Origin: Desmodesmus armatus
Taxonomy: Eukaryota > Chlorophyta > Chlorophyceae > Sphaeropleales > Scenedesmaceae
Direction: 5' to 3'
Assembly (NCBI GenBank): GCA_007449985.2
Contig: VIIQ02000614.1
Location: 310,001 to 374,000, forward strand
Length of the DNA stretch: 64,000 nucleotides
Part shown: positions 16,801 through 29,300 of the stretch, piece after piece
Layout: each line of letters starts with the position of its first letter
How positions within the stretch are numbered: the stretch's first letter is position 1
Position numbers and translations under genes: made by a program
Notes under the pieces: model-generated
Database searches by the model: none
What the model was told of the DNA's origin: nothing
The model's input: only the letters and a program-made list of their open reading frames with translations

Positions 16801-17747
16801 GTAGCAGAAGTCTAGCAGGTCCAAGGCCTCGTCCACGCTGTCAGTGTTGAAGGCATTGCGCCTGAACTCCTGTGGACCCACACCACAGCAACAACAGGCG
16901 CGTGCACAGCTGAGACAAGTGCTGAACGGCGCATGTTTGCAATGCGCGAACGCTGCAAGAGTTTGGCTGGCTGCAGGACACAGACAGCGGAGAGGCTGAG
17001 CCCCACATCAGTTGCTTGCTGGCACCAACAGCTGCAGACGCTCTACCATCTGCCTTGTGCCGCCATGTGCTCCATGGCTGCCACAATGTACCCCCAGGCT
17101 GTCGAAGCGCGCGCGACTAGCAGGGCAAGCGCTGAAGTGCTGTGGGGTGGCTGGCTGCTGTGCTGAGCGCCTGATGCAGGCTGTCCTGCAGCTGCACAAG
17201 CTTACCATGCTGGTCTTGGCAGCATTGAGACGGATAGCCTGGCTTTCCTCCCTGTTGACAATCAAGTCAGCAGGGGGCTTGAAGTTGTACAGGTCGATCA
17301 GGTGCAGCGGCATCTTTGCTGTGCCTGCAGTAGGCACAACACACATGCGCCAGCACAAATGTGCTGTGTCAACAGTCCCTGCAAGCAATTGCAGGATCTC
17401 CAGCCCTCTGAACGACCTAGGAGGGCCCATGCATAGGGTGTGCTGAGAGGCAGCCCAAAACAGCTGCAGGCCAGCTGTTGGGGGCTGGTCCAAACAAGCA
17501 GGTTTGCGTCTGTTGTCACAAACAGTCGCACACATAGAAAATTGAACCCAATAGACTCATGATGGACAGATGCCCACAACAGCCAGCCCACTGTGCACGC
17601 CACGAAGGCGAGTGCGAGCAGGATGGGTTGCTGTTGGCCATGGGCAACCCTCGGCAGGCAGGCTGGCGCTGCATCATACCAACTATCGATGTCCTCACAC
17701 TCTAGTGTGCTGAGTACAGCGATCGGCAGGCTACCAGCAGCTGACAA
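13859..17747 (-). CDS. 3-ketoacyl-CoA synthase (FAE1/CUT1 type condensing enzyme); 5' end unsure
   Basis: Condenses malonyl-CoA with a long-chain acyl-CoA, the first step of very-long-chain fatty-acid elongation at the ER. Supported exons (minus): 17747-17534, 17324-17206, 16869-16735, 16447-16351, 16114-15930, 15739-15631, 15356-15006, 14586-14339 and 14113-13859, ending in TAA. A small exon near 17095-17045 (AWGYIVAAMEHMAAQGRW region) is likely, but its phase is not settled. The first exon holds a transmembrane run (ILLALAFVACTVGWLLW). Then come the family landmarks IDLYNFKPPADL, RSGLSENGTYLPKAIHP and GGMGCSNGV (catalytic Cys), followed by HAGG (His) and GNVSSSTTWYTLGYV (Asn). The open frame at 17747 has no ATG. 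An upstream exon starting at about 18070 or 18022 (MAVGTNPL) and ending AG|GTGGGT near 17780 fits in phase. The C-terminal exon adds an unusual hydrophobic segment. Confidence 0.93.
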
Positions 17748-18070
17748 AAGCTAGCAGAGAGTGTCTTGCATACACCCACCTGGTTTGCAGGAGAGGGTAA
17801 GGTGCGACGTCGACTATGACTACCGGCGCAAGAGACTGACGATGTGCCGATGCCAAGCAAGCCACTCGTCGAGCTTTGGTGCTGTTTCGGTTGCTGCAAC
17901 AGAAAGGACCTGAGAAGGCCAGCTACAGCTTCAAATATTTCGCAGGAACGACGGTGGTGGGCTGGTGGGGTCTGTGCTTCGGCTATCTCAATGATGACCA
18001 GTGGGTTGGTGCCAACTGCCATCGGCCTTCGCCTGGCCCAAAGGGATGCCTCAAAGCACAACGTTTTCAT

Positions 18071-19748
18071 TCCACCGCAATTTTTATTACTATAAAGCTA
18101 TGATTGCGGGCCCTCATCCTCAATGCGCCTGCGTGGCTCTCATCCCAGCACAGCGCGGCAGCGTTACCTGCAGGAAGGCAGATACACCGGACAGCAGATG
18201 CAATATAATTCTCAGACGACACTGAAAGGTATTGTCATGCGCTGGTGCACCCTGGACGCTACCTGAGCAACCCCAACCCCCTGGCTCACCCAGCCACCCT
18301 TGCATTGCAGTGATTCCACCGAGTGGAATCCACTCACCAGGGGTTATGTTTGCAGAAGTGTGAGCCTCACAGCTACTTGTGACACATGTCATACATATCA
18401 TGTCGTGTCAAAACTTCAGCTCAAAATGATGCCTGGGTGGTCACTGGCGAGGGTCAAAGTTGGGCATGTGTACGTGCGTCCAGCGTTGACCAAGTTGGAC
18501 CGTGAAACATTGACCATAACTCACCTGCAACACCACAGATGAGCCCAACAAAAATAGCCTTGCACGAAACATAAGTTGCCCAACCAGTTGAGGGGTGCCG
18601 TGCAAGCATTTCTGCACCACACCTAGTACCTAGTACCTAGCGTACAGGCCCCCCCCCTTGACGCCCAGGAGACTTGCAGGATGTCTACTATATCCCCGCC
18701 AACCGTAGTGTGTTGAAATTGGCTGCATGGGCACGATGGCAACATCGACACCCTCTGAGAACCCCTGCAAGCCCCTGATTGCAGACATGCCCATATCCCC
18801 CCCCCCCCCCCCCCGCAGTGGCTTACAGACAGGCACCGTTGCTTGGCAAGCGAACGACTTGCTACTGCTTGTGAGTATGAGACACCCATATCTTATGACA
18901 TTGTTACCCTAGCCGTTTCCGTTCTCTGAGCTTGCTTCACCCCTGCTGCTGATGTACGGTAACAACAGGAAGGACTCATCACCGCTGCTGCTGTGTGAAT
19001 CCCTGAGAGACAGTGCCCGGAACCGGGGAGGTGCTGTGTGAATCCCTGACTGATCACCGGCTGGGGTGCAGTGATGCTGCCAGTGCCCACTGTGGGCGTT
19101 GATGCGGACCAAAGTGGTGTTTGAATTCATTGGGAGGGCTCTGCAGCAGCAACAGCAGGTCCCAGCATGGTGTTGGACATTGGGTGACTGTGGGGAAGCC
19201 TTGGCCTGCAGATCAACGCTGGCAGCGCTTTGATCCTTTGAAATGTATGTTGAACAGCCCTGTAACAAGCTGAGAACTGGACATTATGCCTTGCCCTCAT
19301 ACTTCCAGGGAGGGTGGGGTTAAATTGTTTAGGGGTTTTACGTCACTGAAGGCCAGCAACCTTCCCAGCGACTACTGCATGGGTACCAACCCTGACTCTG
19401 TATACAATGGGACTGTGACAGAGCAAACAGATAACAAGCAAGCCGGGTTCAGTGGCCACCCTTGTTGCCAGGCGCCACTTGGCGGTCAACCAGCCTACAA
19501 TGGAGTTCAAGGGTGTTGCCCAGAGTTAACACTGGGTCGACGCTGGGCAAATGAAGCCAAAGTGCCATCATGGCATGATGGCATGGGCCAGGTGTGGGAA
19601 AACAGGACGACCAAAGATCAATCCACCAATGCGGAACACATTGCTGTCTGCTGCCTACATAATGAGCACAATGTGACAGGCCTGCCTGGCGACGGCCCTT
19701 ACACCACCATGGCACAGTGGTGTGGTCCTAACACACATATGTGCATCA
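18071..19748. other. No confident gene
   Basis: Contains a perfect 8-bp hairpin gattccac-cga-gtggaatc at 18312-18330, a poly-C tract near 18800-18815 and two copies of gctgtgtgaatccctga at about 18987 and 19033. A 158-codon open frame at 19286-19762 (+) was not recognised and overlaps the 3' end of the next gene on the other strand. The right end is the 3' flank of the minus-strand membrane-protein gene. Confidence 0.4.
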
Positions 19749-21952
19749 TCACCACCACTTGAGGAGGAGCGCTGCTATCCAACAGACTTGGTCCCAGCAC
19801 TTGAGGTACAGCCCAAAATACATGGTCAGCCACCACTCCAGCTGGCCCGGCCCAGGCACCCGCCCATCCTGCCAGGTGATGAAGCACAGCGGCACCAACA
19901 CGGCCCAGATGAGGTTGTTGGGCACAATCAGCTGGTAGCAGATCGTCCATGCCACAGGTATGATCAGCCTGCATCCCACAACAACGGGACAGCAGCAACA
20001 GACCAAGCACATACGTCAGCGTACACAAAGCGCAGCAAGGATACACGACACATTGTCATCAGGCGGCAGCAACTATGTGGCGTAGGTCAACATTTGGCAG
20101 TGAATGTTCAGCACTTGTGCGCACTACCTCCCTGATGAAAATGATAGAAGCCTGCAACCTGCTGGCTCAGTCAGCCACAGCCGCTCTGAAATCCACCGGA
20201 GTTCCATGCCTTACAATATGAACGGGCGATGACAGCTGAGATGCATAATGCATCTGACTGAGCGGTGTGGTGATGCGGCACCACGCAGACCCAGCTGTAG
20301 CACAAGCAGTGGCAAAAGGAGCCTAGGGGCATCTGCTGCTGTGCCTGATGTATCCGTTGCACTACCCACCTGTCAACTGCCAACACCTCCCAGAACCAGC
20401 GCTCGTTCTCGGTGCGGTTCCTCCAGGCCCACACCTGCTCCCCCTCACTCATCAGGAAGTTCTCATACCTGCTGCCTGCAAACAGGGCCTGCCAGCGGGC
20501 AGCCAGTGCAGCAGGCAGGGTGAAGGGTGCCAGCAGCACCGCCTTGACTGCCGCCCGCAGCTGCACCGCTGTTAGCGCCATGAGCTTGAGGCGCGGCTGC
20601 TGCAGTTCGGCTCGAGCACGGCTGACGTCCTCCAGCAGCTGCACCAGACAAACAGCACCAGCGCAAACAGCAGACAGCAGCGTGAATGGCAGCAGGAGTA
20701 GCGATACTTGGGACTGGAAGCTAGCACTTGGGTGACCAGCGCGGTAGTATCCTCCACAATGGCATGGAACAGGTACAGGGTTTGCATGTGCACAGGCTGC
20801 TGTGGCTGCGGTGCACATGCGGTGGTGCAACAGGGAGGCTGTCTCTAGCCACAGCTGTTGAGCCCAGGCGAAGCAATCGACACCTGTCATCAAATGGTGA
20901 CCCTGACAAGGCTACACCCTTGGCGGGTAGGGTGGGCTGTCTGCTTCTCCCACCAATGCACTTCTAGTGCTGTGTACCAGCGCTGGTGACGCCTAAATCA
21001 TGATACCATGCGCTGCATGACGCCTCTTGAACCAATGCCCACTCATGCTGTTTCAGGAGGAGTGGCCATCATGCAGCTGCGCAGCTGCAGCTTTGGCCCA
21101 CACACCTGCTGGTCCTGCTGCCTTGCCTTATCCAGCAGAGCAGGGTTCTCTGCCATAGCCTCAACAGTGGAACGCCTGCAACGCACACACAAAAAGCCAG
21201 TCTTGTGAGCCAGCAGAGCCGCAGAGTGCCTGGCAACATGGCCACAGCAGCCCTCTTGACTGCACATGACACACCACTGCAGCAGGGCTTGAGCGGTTGT
21301 GTGACAACTCATCCACCCCCCCAACAGGCCCCTCTGCATAGCACCACCCTCAGCACCTGAGACAACTGCTGCTCAATTATTATGTTGCAACTGCTGAATT
21401 TTAGAACCATCGACCGGCCCCTGCTGGATCAGAGCCTGACAATTTATAAGGTTGGTACTTGGGGACATTGGGAATCCTGATTGTGTTGATTCAGCTTTCT
21501 CCAGATTGAGGTGCATTGGTGGCACAGCTGCAGTGTCAAACGCACCTGGCCTGCATCCTTGCCGCTTCAAGTTTCTCCTCCTGCACCTTTATCTGCTCGT
21601 CTATCTTCTGAAAGATGACTGGGGGCTCCTGCCGCTTGCGAGAAAGCTCTAGGTACTGCCGCCGCTTGCTGAAAAACTCTCGGAACTTCAAGGACCAATA
21701 GGCACTGAAGTCTGCCTTGCCTTGACTGGCCCTATCCTCCTTGCTCGGTGGAGGGTCCTCCTTTCCCGCTGCCACGCGCAACCGCTGCCTGCTGCTACTG
21801 CTGTGTTGGCATCTGCTGCGCCGCTGCAGGTGTGCCAGTTGCTGCTGTGGTTGTTGGGCTGGCCAGCAGCATCTGCCATGCTGTTGCATCGACAAATGTG
21901 CCTGCATCTTGGATTGTGTGGCACAGCCGGCTGTGGCCAATGCTGTGCCCAC
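19749..21952 (-). CDS. Plastid-type multi-pass membrane protein of unknown function, 4 exons
   Basis: Exons (minus): 21952-21546, 21175-21106, 20713-20370 and 19968-19749. All junctions are in phase and give 346 residues. The first 60 or so residues are rich in Ala, Gln, Ser and Arg with few acidic residues (MGTALATAGCATQSKMQAHL and onward), as expected of a chloroplast transit peptide. A charged helical region follows (AYWSLKFREFFSKRRQYLEL, then a Lys/Glu-rich coil). A membrane segment VSLLLLPFTLLSAVCAGAV comes next. Then there is an amphipathic region with RTENERWFWEVLAVDRLIIP, and at least two further hydrophobic segments lie near the C-terminus, ending LLLKWW. No enzyme motif was seen. 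It resembles the conserved but uncharacterised plastid membrane proteins of the green lineage; an EMB1273-like identity is only a guess. It is divergent from the EEP-enzyme gene, sharing about 320 bp of upstream DNA. Confidence 0.85.
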
Positions 21953-22272
21953 CTGATGCTGCTGCTACTGCTGCTACAGTTGATGCCGTTAGAAGCACAC
22001 AGCCTTGGGAGCGGTCACAAACTGATACCGTTGAAAGCACTTGGAAACGCTTGTGCTAAAGCCGGCGAGATAGAGACGAGACAATCGATGCTGCGTGTGA
22101 TCTGTCGATGGAATAACTCAGATTGTTGACTGAAGACGAAAGCAAACGGTAATCAGTCCGTTCAGTGTATTGTGAACACAGATATTTGCGAATGCACAAG
22201 CATATGGGCCTGGCATGCAGCAGCGTAATTGTTCAGGTTTGACTGCAGATCACAAAGACAAAAATCCCGAAG
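21953..22272. promoter_or_regulatory. Shared divergent promoter region
   Basis: A 320-bp gap between the start codons of two divergent genes, the plastid-type membrane protein (-) and the EEP-fold enzyme (+). It must hold both 5' leaders and promoters. No TATA box or other element could be fixed by eye. Confidence 0.4.
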
Positions 22273-25200
22273 ATGCGCAGCAACACACTGTCACTTGTGC
22301 TGCTGTGTGTTGTGGTAGCTGCAGCAACTGCTGGGGACGTCTGCAAGAAGGTGCACCACCCAACACACCTGCACATGATGCATGAGGCTCGGCCCATCAT
22401 GGGTCATCATGGCAGCCTTCACACCTTGAACACCATTCCGGCTGCAGGTGCGATTTGCCACCTACAACACCTCCCTCAACAGGAACAACGCTGGCGAGCT
22501 GCTGGCAGAGCTGCGGTCAGGACGGTCAGCCCAGGCTGCAAATGTCAGTGCGATCTTGCAGAGCATCAGGCCAGACGTGCTAGTGCTGAACGAATTTGAT
22601 TATGAACCAGACAATATGGCTGTGGAAGCCTTCCAGGATAACTTCCTGGGGTGTCACAGGGGCCAGGGCTGGAGCCGCTGAGGTGGGGTGGTGCCTGTGA
22701 AGCACCAGTGTGGTGCTAGCTGCCTCCTGCCTGCTCCAGCAGCATCTTGCTTGAAGGCAAACAAAGCAACCAGCAATGAATGATGACATGCACCTGTGAG
22801 CATTGTGCCAACATGAACGCTTTTCACAACCAGTCCAAACAGGGATTGGCCTGAGTGGCTTTGTTTCCTCAGCGCAAAGAATTTCACGTTTGTCGCACCA
22901 AGACGACAGTGGCACCCACTGTTATCATGATGCACCCCCAGCAGCTTCATTGGTTCCCTCTCTACGCAGGTACCCCTATGTGTACACTGCTCCGGTCAAC
23001 ACAGGCGTAATCAGCGGCAGGGACTATGACCATGATGGCAGGACAGATGGACCTGCAGATGCCTTTGGTTATGGCTTCCACCCAGGTACTGAGCTGTAAA
23101 CATGAGTCATACAGCTTGCAAGAGCATTGACACATCTTCAGTCTCTTTCTCATGACATCGAATCAAATTAAAGTTACACCTATAGCTGTGAAGCTCCAGA
23201 GCTCATGCCTCACCTCATGGCGGTTGCTGAGCTTGCCAAGGAGCTCTCTAGTGGCTGTTGAGCGTGCCTAAGGTTGCCGAGCTGGCTTGCTGATGGCGAT
23301 GGCGGTGCTTGGCCAATGGCTGTTGACGCCGTCGGCCGTGGGCGACTCTGTAATTTCACCTTGTGACTGCAGTGCTGCCTGTGCTGCCTGGCATGGCCAG
23401 GACTGCAGCAGTAGGTTCGCAGTGCTTCAGCCAGCAAGCCAGTCAGACCAGCTCTTACTGGGTCGCAAACCGGGTTGCGAGAGGTGCAATGGGGCGCCAC
23501 GTTGCTGACTGCACATATACACATCAGTTGTCACCCCTACGTCTGTTACATGCACATTGGATGCACCATCTGCCAAGGTGCCTTGCTCTCCCCTGTTGTG
23601 CAGGTCAGTACGGCATGGTGCTGCTCAGCCAGTTCCCAATTGATGCTGCAGTCGCCCGTACCTTCCAGCACTTCCTGTACAAGGACATGCCTGGAGCCCT
23701 GCTGCCCACAGACCCACACACAGGCCAGCCCTGGTACAGCGCTGATGACCTGAAGGTAAGCTCCACCTGGGTGTGGTGTGGAGGAAGTTGAGACCCTACT
23801 GTGGAGGCCCGGGGTCAGACCCTACTGTGCCATGGTAACCCTTCTACCCACACCTTGCCTTGGACTAGGGCCCAATTTTCCCCGTTCCCATCTAGCACCC
23901 CCTTCTGTACCCCTGGCACCTCACCCCTCGCAACCATCCCCACCAGGCCTGCACCCACGACATCACAAAAGCTCACAGCCGCACCAAACGGGTCGGTTGC
24001 ACCAAAGGCCCCCCCCCCCCTGGCTGAAAAAACCTCCCACCCAACATCCACCCCACTCTTTCTACCCCTCCACCTGTCTCGCAGGTCCTACGGCTGTCCA
24101 GCAAGAGCCACTGGGACGTGCCTGTCAATGTCCCCCTGGGCCCCAGGCTGTCCAAGCGCGTCCACATGCTGCTGCACCACCCCACACCCCCAGCCTTTGA
24201 CGGACCAGAGGGCAGGAACCTCCTCCGCAATCATGACGAGATCCGACTGTTCAGTGACTACGTAGGCTGCGCGCAATGCCCACCAACACCCAACACAGAG
24301 GCCCCACCCACTGCTTCGAAACTCGAGCACACCACAGCTGCCAGTGACATCACAGGTGCCAGCTCTGGCTCACCCCACAGCCCCCGGCAGAGTGGCAGTG
24401 AGTCTTACAGCAGCACAGTGGTCAAGGTGGTGCGCAGGGGGGCCTCACAGCTGTGGGGCTGGCTGCAGGGCCGGCTGGGTGTCAGGGTTCAGTGGAGGCG
24501 GCAGCTGCCTGAGCCTGGGGCGTACCTGTATGATGATGAAGGAAGGCAGGGAGGGCTCGCGGCAGGTGAGGCTCTTGTGAAGAGGGGTGTAAGCTGATGA
24601 TGCCTGACATGCTGGGCTCTGGGCACAACATTGCACCTGTGGCTGCTGCAGTGGCCATGAAGCTTGGTGAAGGCTGTAGCAAGCACTGCAGCCCGCAAAC
24701 GCACCCAAAACTGTTGGGTGCTCCACATGAGTGCTGCTGTGCTGCCGCTGCTCCTGCTGGTGACCCTGCAGGGTCCTCCTTTGTGATAGCTGGTGACCAC
24801 AACGCTGACCCGCTAGGTGAGTTATGTCTGACAACAACAGCTCGACATGGACCTTGGTAAGTGGCTTGATAGGCTGTACTAGGCACAGGGGTTACATGTG
24901 TAGCTAGCATATCATGAACATGCAAGTCACATGCAAGCATTCCACAAGGCACACCAACATAGTCCGACAAGGATGGCAAGGATGTGTGTGAAGCAGTGTG
25001 CTTGGGAGGCTTGAGACCATCAGATACATCCCAGCGTGACAGTCAGCTGTGTTGGTCGTGCAGCCTCACGTTTATGCCAGAACCTGCCAGCCTTGCTTTG
25101 GGGGCATGCTTTGGCTTCACAGGGTTACTCTCGTCTGTGCTCTGCCTTACTGTGCGGGGCTCTGGGGCCCGCAGTATCCCTGAGGGGCGGTACATGGCAG

Positions 25201-26164
25201 CACCGTGTTTGGCTGCAGCTCCCTGTGGCTGCCGCTTCAGCCTAGAGTGTGAATGCTTGGAGTTCACAAGATGTGGCTGCAACATGACACATTCAAGAGG
25301 CCATGCTGACCAGCATAGCGTGTGTTGCCTTGTGCAGATGGGAAATCCTACCACCATGCCATCAACCAGCTGCTGCAGTGCTGCAACATCACTGCCGAGT
25401 TCACTCCAGTAAGCGAAGGTGGTAAAGAGGCAGGCAACAGGCGCAAAACTGACAGGTAAGCAGGGGCCTAGGAGCGCTGCTTGCATTGTGTAGTGCAAGC
25501 AAGCAGGGGCCTAGAAGCGCTGCTTGCATTGTGTAGTGCAAGCAAACCATGCTTGGCCATGGCATGTGGAGAAACATTGGCCGCAGTTGAAGACGCTGAA
25601 GAGCATGCTGGCTTGCTGTTGGCACGTTGTAACTGGCGCAGGGGCTCAGGGGTCTCTAAGGGAAGCATTTGGGAAACTGATGTTGATGGCTTCATTGTTG
25701 TGTAGGACGCCACCCGAGACCAAGACTGCCACCTTTGGCTTGAGAGTGGACTACATATTACCCAGCAGGTATTTACAAAACAGTCTCAGTTGCCTATGCT
25801 ATGGTACCTGCACGATGCATGGACTTGCCAAGTCGGCAGTGCACACCTAGCCTGCACCCCCCCCCCAGAACCAGCCTGGTGAGCCCAATGCCCTATGCTT
25901 TTGCCAGTCCAGTCTGTTCTAAGCACTTGCTGCAGTCGGTCGTGCACGTAAAGAACCAAAGGCAATGCAACGAGTAGCACATGGTGAGGTGTCTCCCTCA
26001 CCCTCCGCTTGCATAATTGCAGGGACCTCAAGGTGCTGGGCGGAGCTGTGTTCTGGCCTGTCAAGGCACAACAGCCTGGAGCAGGATGGATCCAAGCCAG
26101 TGACCACAGACCTGTGTACCTAGACGTGGAGATGTGCGCTGCAGAGTCCCAGCTGTCAATTTGA
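22273..26164 (+). CDS. Secreted endonuclease/exonuclease/phosphatase (EEP) superfamily enzyme, 9 exons
   Basis: Exons: 22273-22350, 22448-22650, 22970-23085, 23604-23755, 24085-24565, 24772-24816, 25338-25455, 25706-25768 and 26023-26164. All are in phase and encode 465 residues. The N-terminus is a signal peptide ([15 protein letters not shown], cleavage near residue 21). EEP landmarks appear in order: [10 protein letters not shown] (Asn33), VLVLNEFDY (metal-binding Glu75), [73 protein letters not shown] (about 349-357), LRVDYILPS and [13 protein letters not shown] (catalytic Asp-His near 446-447). The layout matches a bacterial and algal group annotated only as EEP-family proteins, probably metal-dependent phosphoesterases. 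The substrate is unknown. A roughly 70-residue Ser-rich insert in exon 5 is specific to this protein. A chlorophyte-type TGTAA poly(A) signal lies at 26246-26250, and the next gene starts only 202 bp downstream of the stop. Confidence 0.93.
24881..24976. repeat. Dispersed ~95-bp repeat, copy 2
   Basis: Lies in the intron between exons 6 and 7 of the EEP-enzyme gene. It is the partner of 4371-4465, in the same window orientation and therefore antisense relative to the other host gene. Confidence 0.75.
25458..25543. repeat. 43-bp tandem duplication just after a splice donor
   Basis: Two 43-bp units (25458-25500, 25501-25543) differ at one position. They start aagcaggggcctag, two bases after the GT donor of exon 7 of the EEP-enzyme gene. 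The duplication is intronic. Confidence 0.9.
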
Positions 26165-26245
26165 CGTCTGTTCAGTTGAATGTTGAGTGCAATCCCTTTG
26201 ACCAGCAGCAATCAAGTGCATTTGCACTGTGCACGTTTTTTTGGG

Positions 26246-26250
26246 TGTAA
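26246..26250 (+). terminator. TGTAA polyadenylation signal of the EEP-enzyme gene
   Basis: tgtaa is the usual chlorophyte poly(A) signal. It lies 82 bp past the stop codon and before the next gene's start. Confidence 0.55.
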
Positions 26251-26365
26251 GCACAGAAAAAAGTGGTCTGCCGCGGCCGCAGAGACGTTCTCGGGATAGG
26301 GGCCGGCAGCAGCACTGTGTCGATCTCCTTGCAGCTGAGCAGTGTAGAGTCACGGTACATTTGAA

Positions 26366-29300
26366 ATGGCTGATCCAAACGAGATGCTGGATGACGAGTA
26401 TGAGGTGAGGAGCATTGCCACCTTCTGATCTGTGCAGGGACAAGACAACGGAATGGCTTCGTCCAAAAGCTATCAGCGTTCAATGCCTCAAACTGGTTGA
26501 AAGCAAGAGTGCATCTGCAGCCTAGCACCCGGGATCTGCAGCGTTCAGCAGCAGTGCTGTTGCTACTGCTGCCCAGGACCCACTCAAAGCAGCACAGGCA
26601 GTTGGCAGCAGCAACCCTGCACAGGCAATACTTTCAGGCCCTCACATCTGCACACTGTAGTGTCCCTTGTAGCGTGAGCATCACGTGACTGGTGCTGGGG
26701 TTGCAACTGTCTGTTTCTGGCTGGTCTGCAGGAGGTGGAGGAGTATGAGGAGTTTGATGAAGCAGAATTGATAGATGATGAAGATGAAGACCCAGACTTC
26801 ACTCCGGGTAGGCTTCGCCATCGTCACAGTCAGCTTTCTGCAACGTGTGATCAGCAGCAGTGGCAGCATGTCTGCTTATGACACCATGCCGAGCAGGCCA
26901 ACCTGGCCTGGCAGGTGGACCCCCGCAGTCAGCATCATGAACGGGATAGTCAGCAGCAGCTTGTCTGCAGTCTTCAACCACAGCCACTGGGCAGATGTTT
27001 CAACACCTCTGTTTCTCACTTTGCTGTGTGTCGATCTTGTCAGAATTTGTTTTGTGCCCTGTCTGTTGGTGCCTATGCCCCCAGGAGATGCAGAGGATGA
27101 GGAGACAGGGGAGGGTGAGGAGGCAGGCAGCAGTGAGGGTGACATCAGTGACACCAACGCACCCTATGCTGAGGCAGAGGCACAGCCAGCTGGACGCAGC
27201 AGACGCGGTGAGCAACACTAACACTGGCGATGGAACGGTGGAGCAGCAGGTCAACACCAGTGCTGCAGCAGCAGAGCAGCTGGTACTGCTGTTGGGAGCG
27301 TTTAGCAGCAGCAGAACTTTGGCAGGGTTATGTGCATTAGTGCTGCTGCAGCAGAGCAGCTGGCGCTGCTGCTGGGAGACTTGAGCAGCAGCCTTGCAGG
27401 TGCTCTGTAGAGAACACTAGTGCTGCAGCAGCAGAGCAGGGTTACTACTGCTGCTGGGAGGGTTGGGCTGCGGGTGCTCACTGTGCTACGCTGCAGAAGC
27501 TTTGCTGCATTGACAGCACTGTTGAGACAGATGTTGAGAGGGTGGGGCCACAGTGCAGTGCAGTTGGGACTGCTGCAGGGAGGGCCCGGTCAATGCACTG
27601 CTGCTACAGTGCTGATGCTACATTGCTGAGACCAGGGGGAGGGAGAGGCCAGCTGTATTGCCTGATTAACGATAGCTGGCTTGGTCATGCTTCCCAAGGG
27701 TGTGCAGGTGTTTTTCCTTAGCAGCAGCTATAGCTGTCAACGACTGTGTCCAATCATTCCTACATCCGAGTGCTTTGCCCTGTATGCTCACATGTGCTGC
27801 TGCCATCGTTCCTGCCGCTGCCACTGCCACTGCCGCTGCCACTGCCGCTGCCACTGCCGCTGCCACTGCCGCTGCCACTGCCGCTGCCGCTGCCGCTGCC
27901 GCCACCCTCTGCTGCGCAGGTGTGTCAGTGCCCAACCCCCTCAAGCTGCTGTCTGCCCTGCGGCCCCGCTCCCTGGTCAGCCTTGCACAGGGCCAGGGCA
28001 AGCGCGTGCAGCGGCTGGTGTGGAGGCTGGAGGATGCTTCAGTGTTCACAGCAAAGTTTGCAGTGAAGGCAGTCGTCAAGGGCGTGCGCCCTGCACTGGT
28101 CTGTGAGTACCTGGCCGCCATAACAGCAACACCAGCAGGTTGCAGCCAGGCAGGCTGGCTGGCTGGCTGGCTGACTGGCTTGCTGGCTGGCTGGCTGGCT
28201 GACTGGCTGGATGGATGGATGGCTCGACCTGTTTGGGTCACATGTGGTGGGGTGTGGTGGGGTGTTGTGGGTTGTGAACAGGTGATTAGGGTGATGGGCA
28301 TGCACAACACCTTGTGCAGCAACGGAAACCCTGTGGGGAAGTGCTGGTTGTTGCCAGCAATCCACAACAGACACGGCAGGTGGTGGTAGCTGAGCCTCTG
28401 AGCGCCAACACCAACAGTGCAACTTTGATTCTTTGTTCTCAAGGATACATCCCAAGGTTATGTATGTATGTGCGCACCTGCTTGTCTGTTACCCTTGTCC
28501 CTGCAGGGTTGATTGTGTCGCGTGCTGTGCGCACCATTGACCGCTCCCAGGACCTCGGCCTGCGCATGCTGAAGCAGCCCACCCACAAGCAGATGGACTA
28601 CTACTACAGCAGGCTGCTGGGGCAGGACTGGCAGCAGCAGCTGGAGCAGGTGGGTGCTGTTGTGGGCGCACTGGCACAGGCCTTGTGGGGGCCGGCCGGG
28701 GAGCGGAGGGGGGGGGGGAGTGCAGCAGCAGCTGGAGCGGTTGGGTGTTTGTGTGGCGGGGTCAACAGTTGGAGGGAGGGGGGGCGGGCGGAGAGAAGGC
28801 GAGGGACGGATCACGTCTAGATGTGCATTAGGTGGGGTGGATGCTGGTCACAGCCAACAGAGGTGGGGGGGGGGCTTAGAAGCCTCTTGGTTGCCCCAAC
28901 CTCATTGTGTGACTGATTCAGCAAAGGCTTGCTGAGATGTGACTCCAGATGCGCTTTGTGTGCCGAGCACACGCGGTGTATCGTGGTATCAAACATACAT
29001 AGTCAAGATGTTGCGTTCATCAGGCCAGATACCAACCTGCCGCACATGTGTGTTGCTGCCATCCTGCCGTTCCGTGTCCTGCAGGACTTTGTTGATGCTT
29101 TGGCTGAGGTGGATGCCGGCTACATCACTGACGACATGGTGAGCACAAGGGGGGGGGGGCCAAGGGGCAGGCCTGCTGCTGTGCTGACATCATGTTGCAG
29201 CCAGTGCTACTGAGCATGTGTTCAGCACTGATATGTGTGCAGCACTGGGCGATAGGCCACATCAAGGGTTTCAACGGTGCCCACAATGTTGCCATGTACT

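Noticed and set aside
17844..18103. Plus-strand frame (SYSFKYFAGTTVVGWWGLCF) as a small membrane protein
   Set aside because: It overlaps the likely first exon/leader of the minus-strand synthase and has no support beyond its length.
19286..19762. 158-codon open frame on the plus strand
   Set aside because: No recognisable domain or splice partner, and it runs into the 3' end of the opposite-strand membrane-protein gene. Probably chance.
27700..28389. 229-codon continuous frame reading through the CTGCCN repeat as an Ala-rich protein
   Set aside because: The first part is intron. Only 27920-28102 fits the exon chain.
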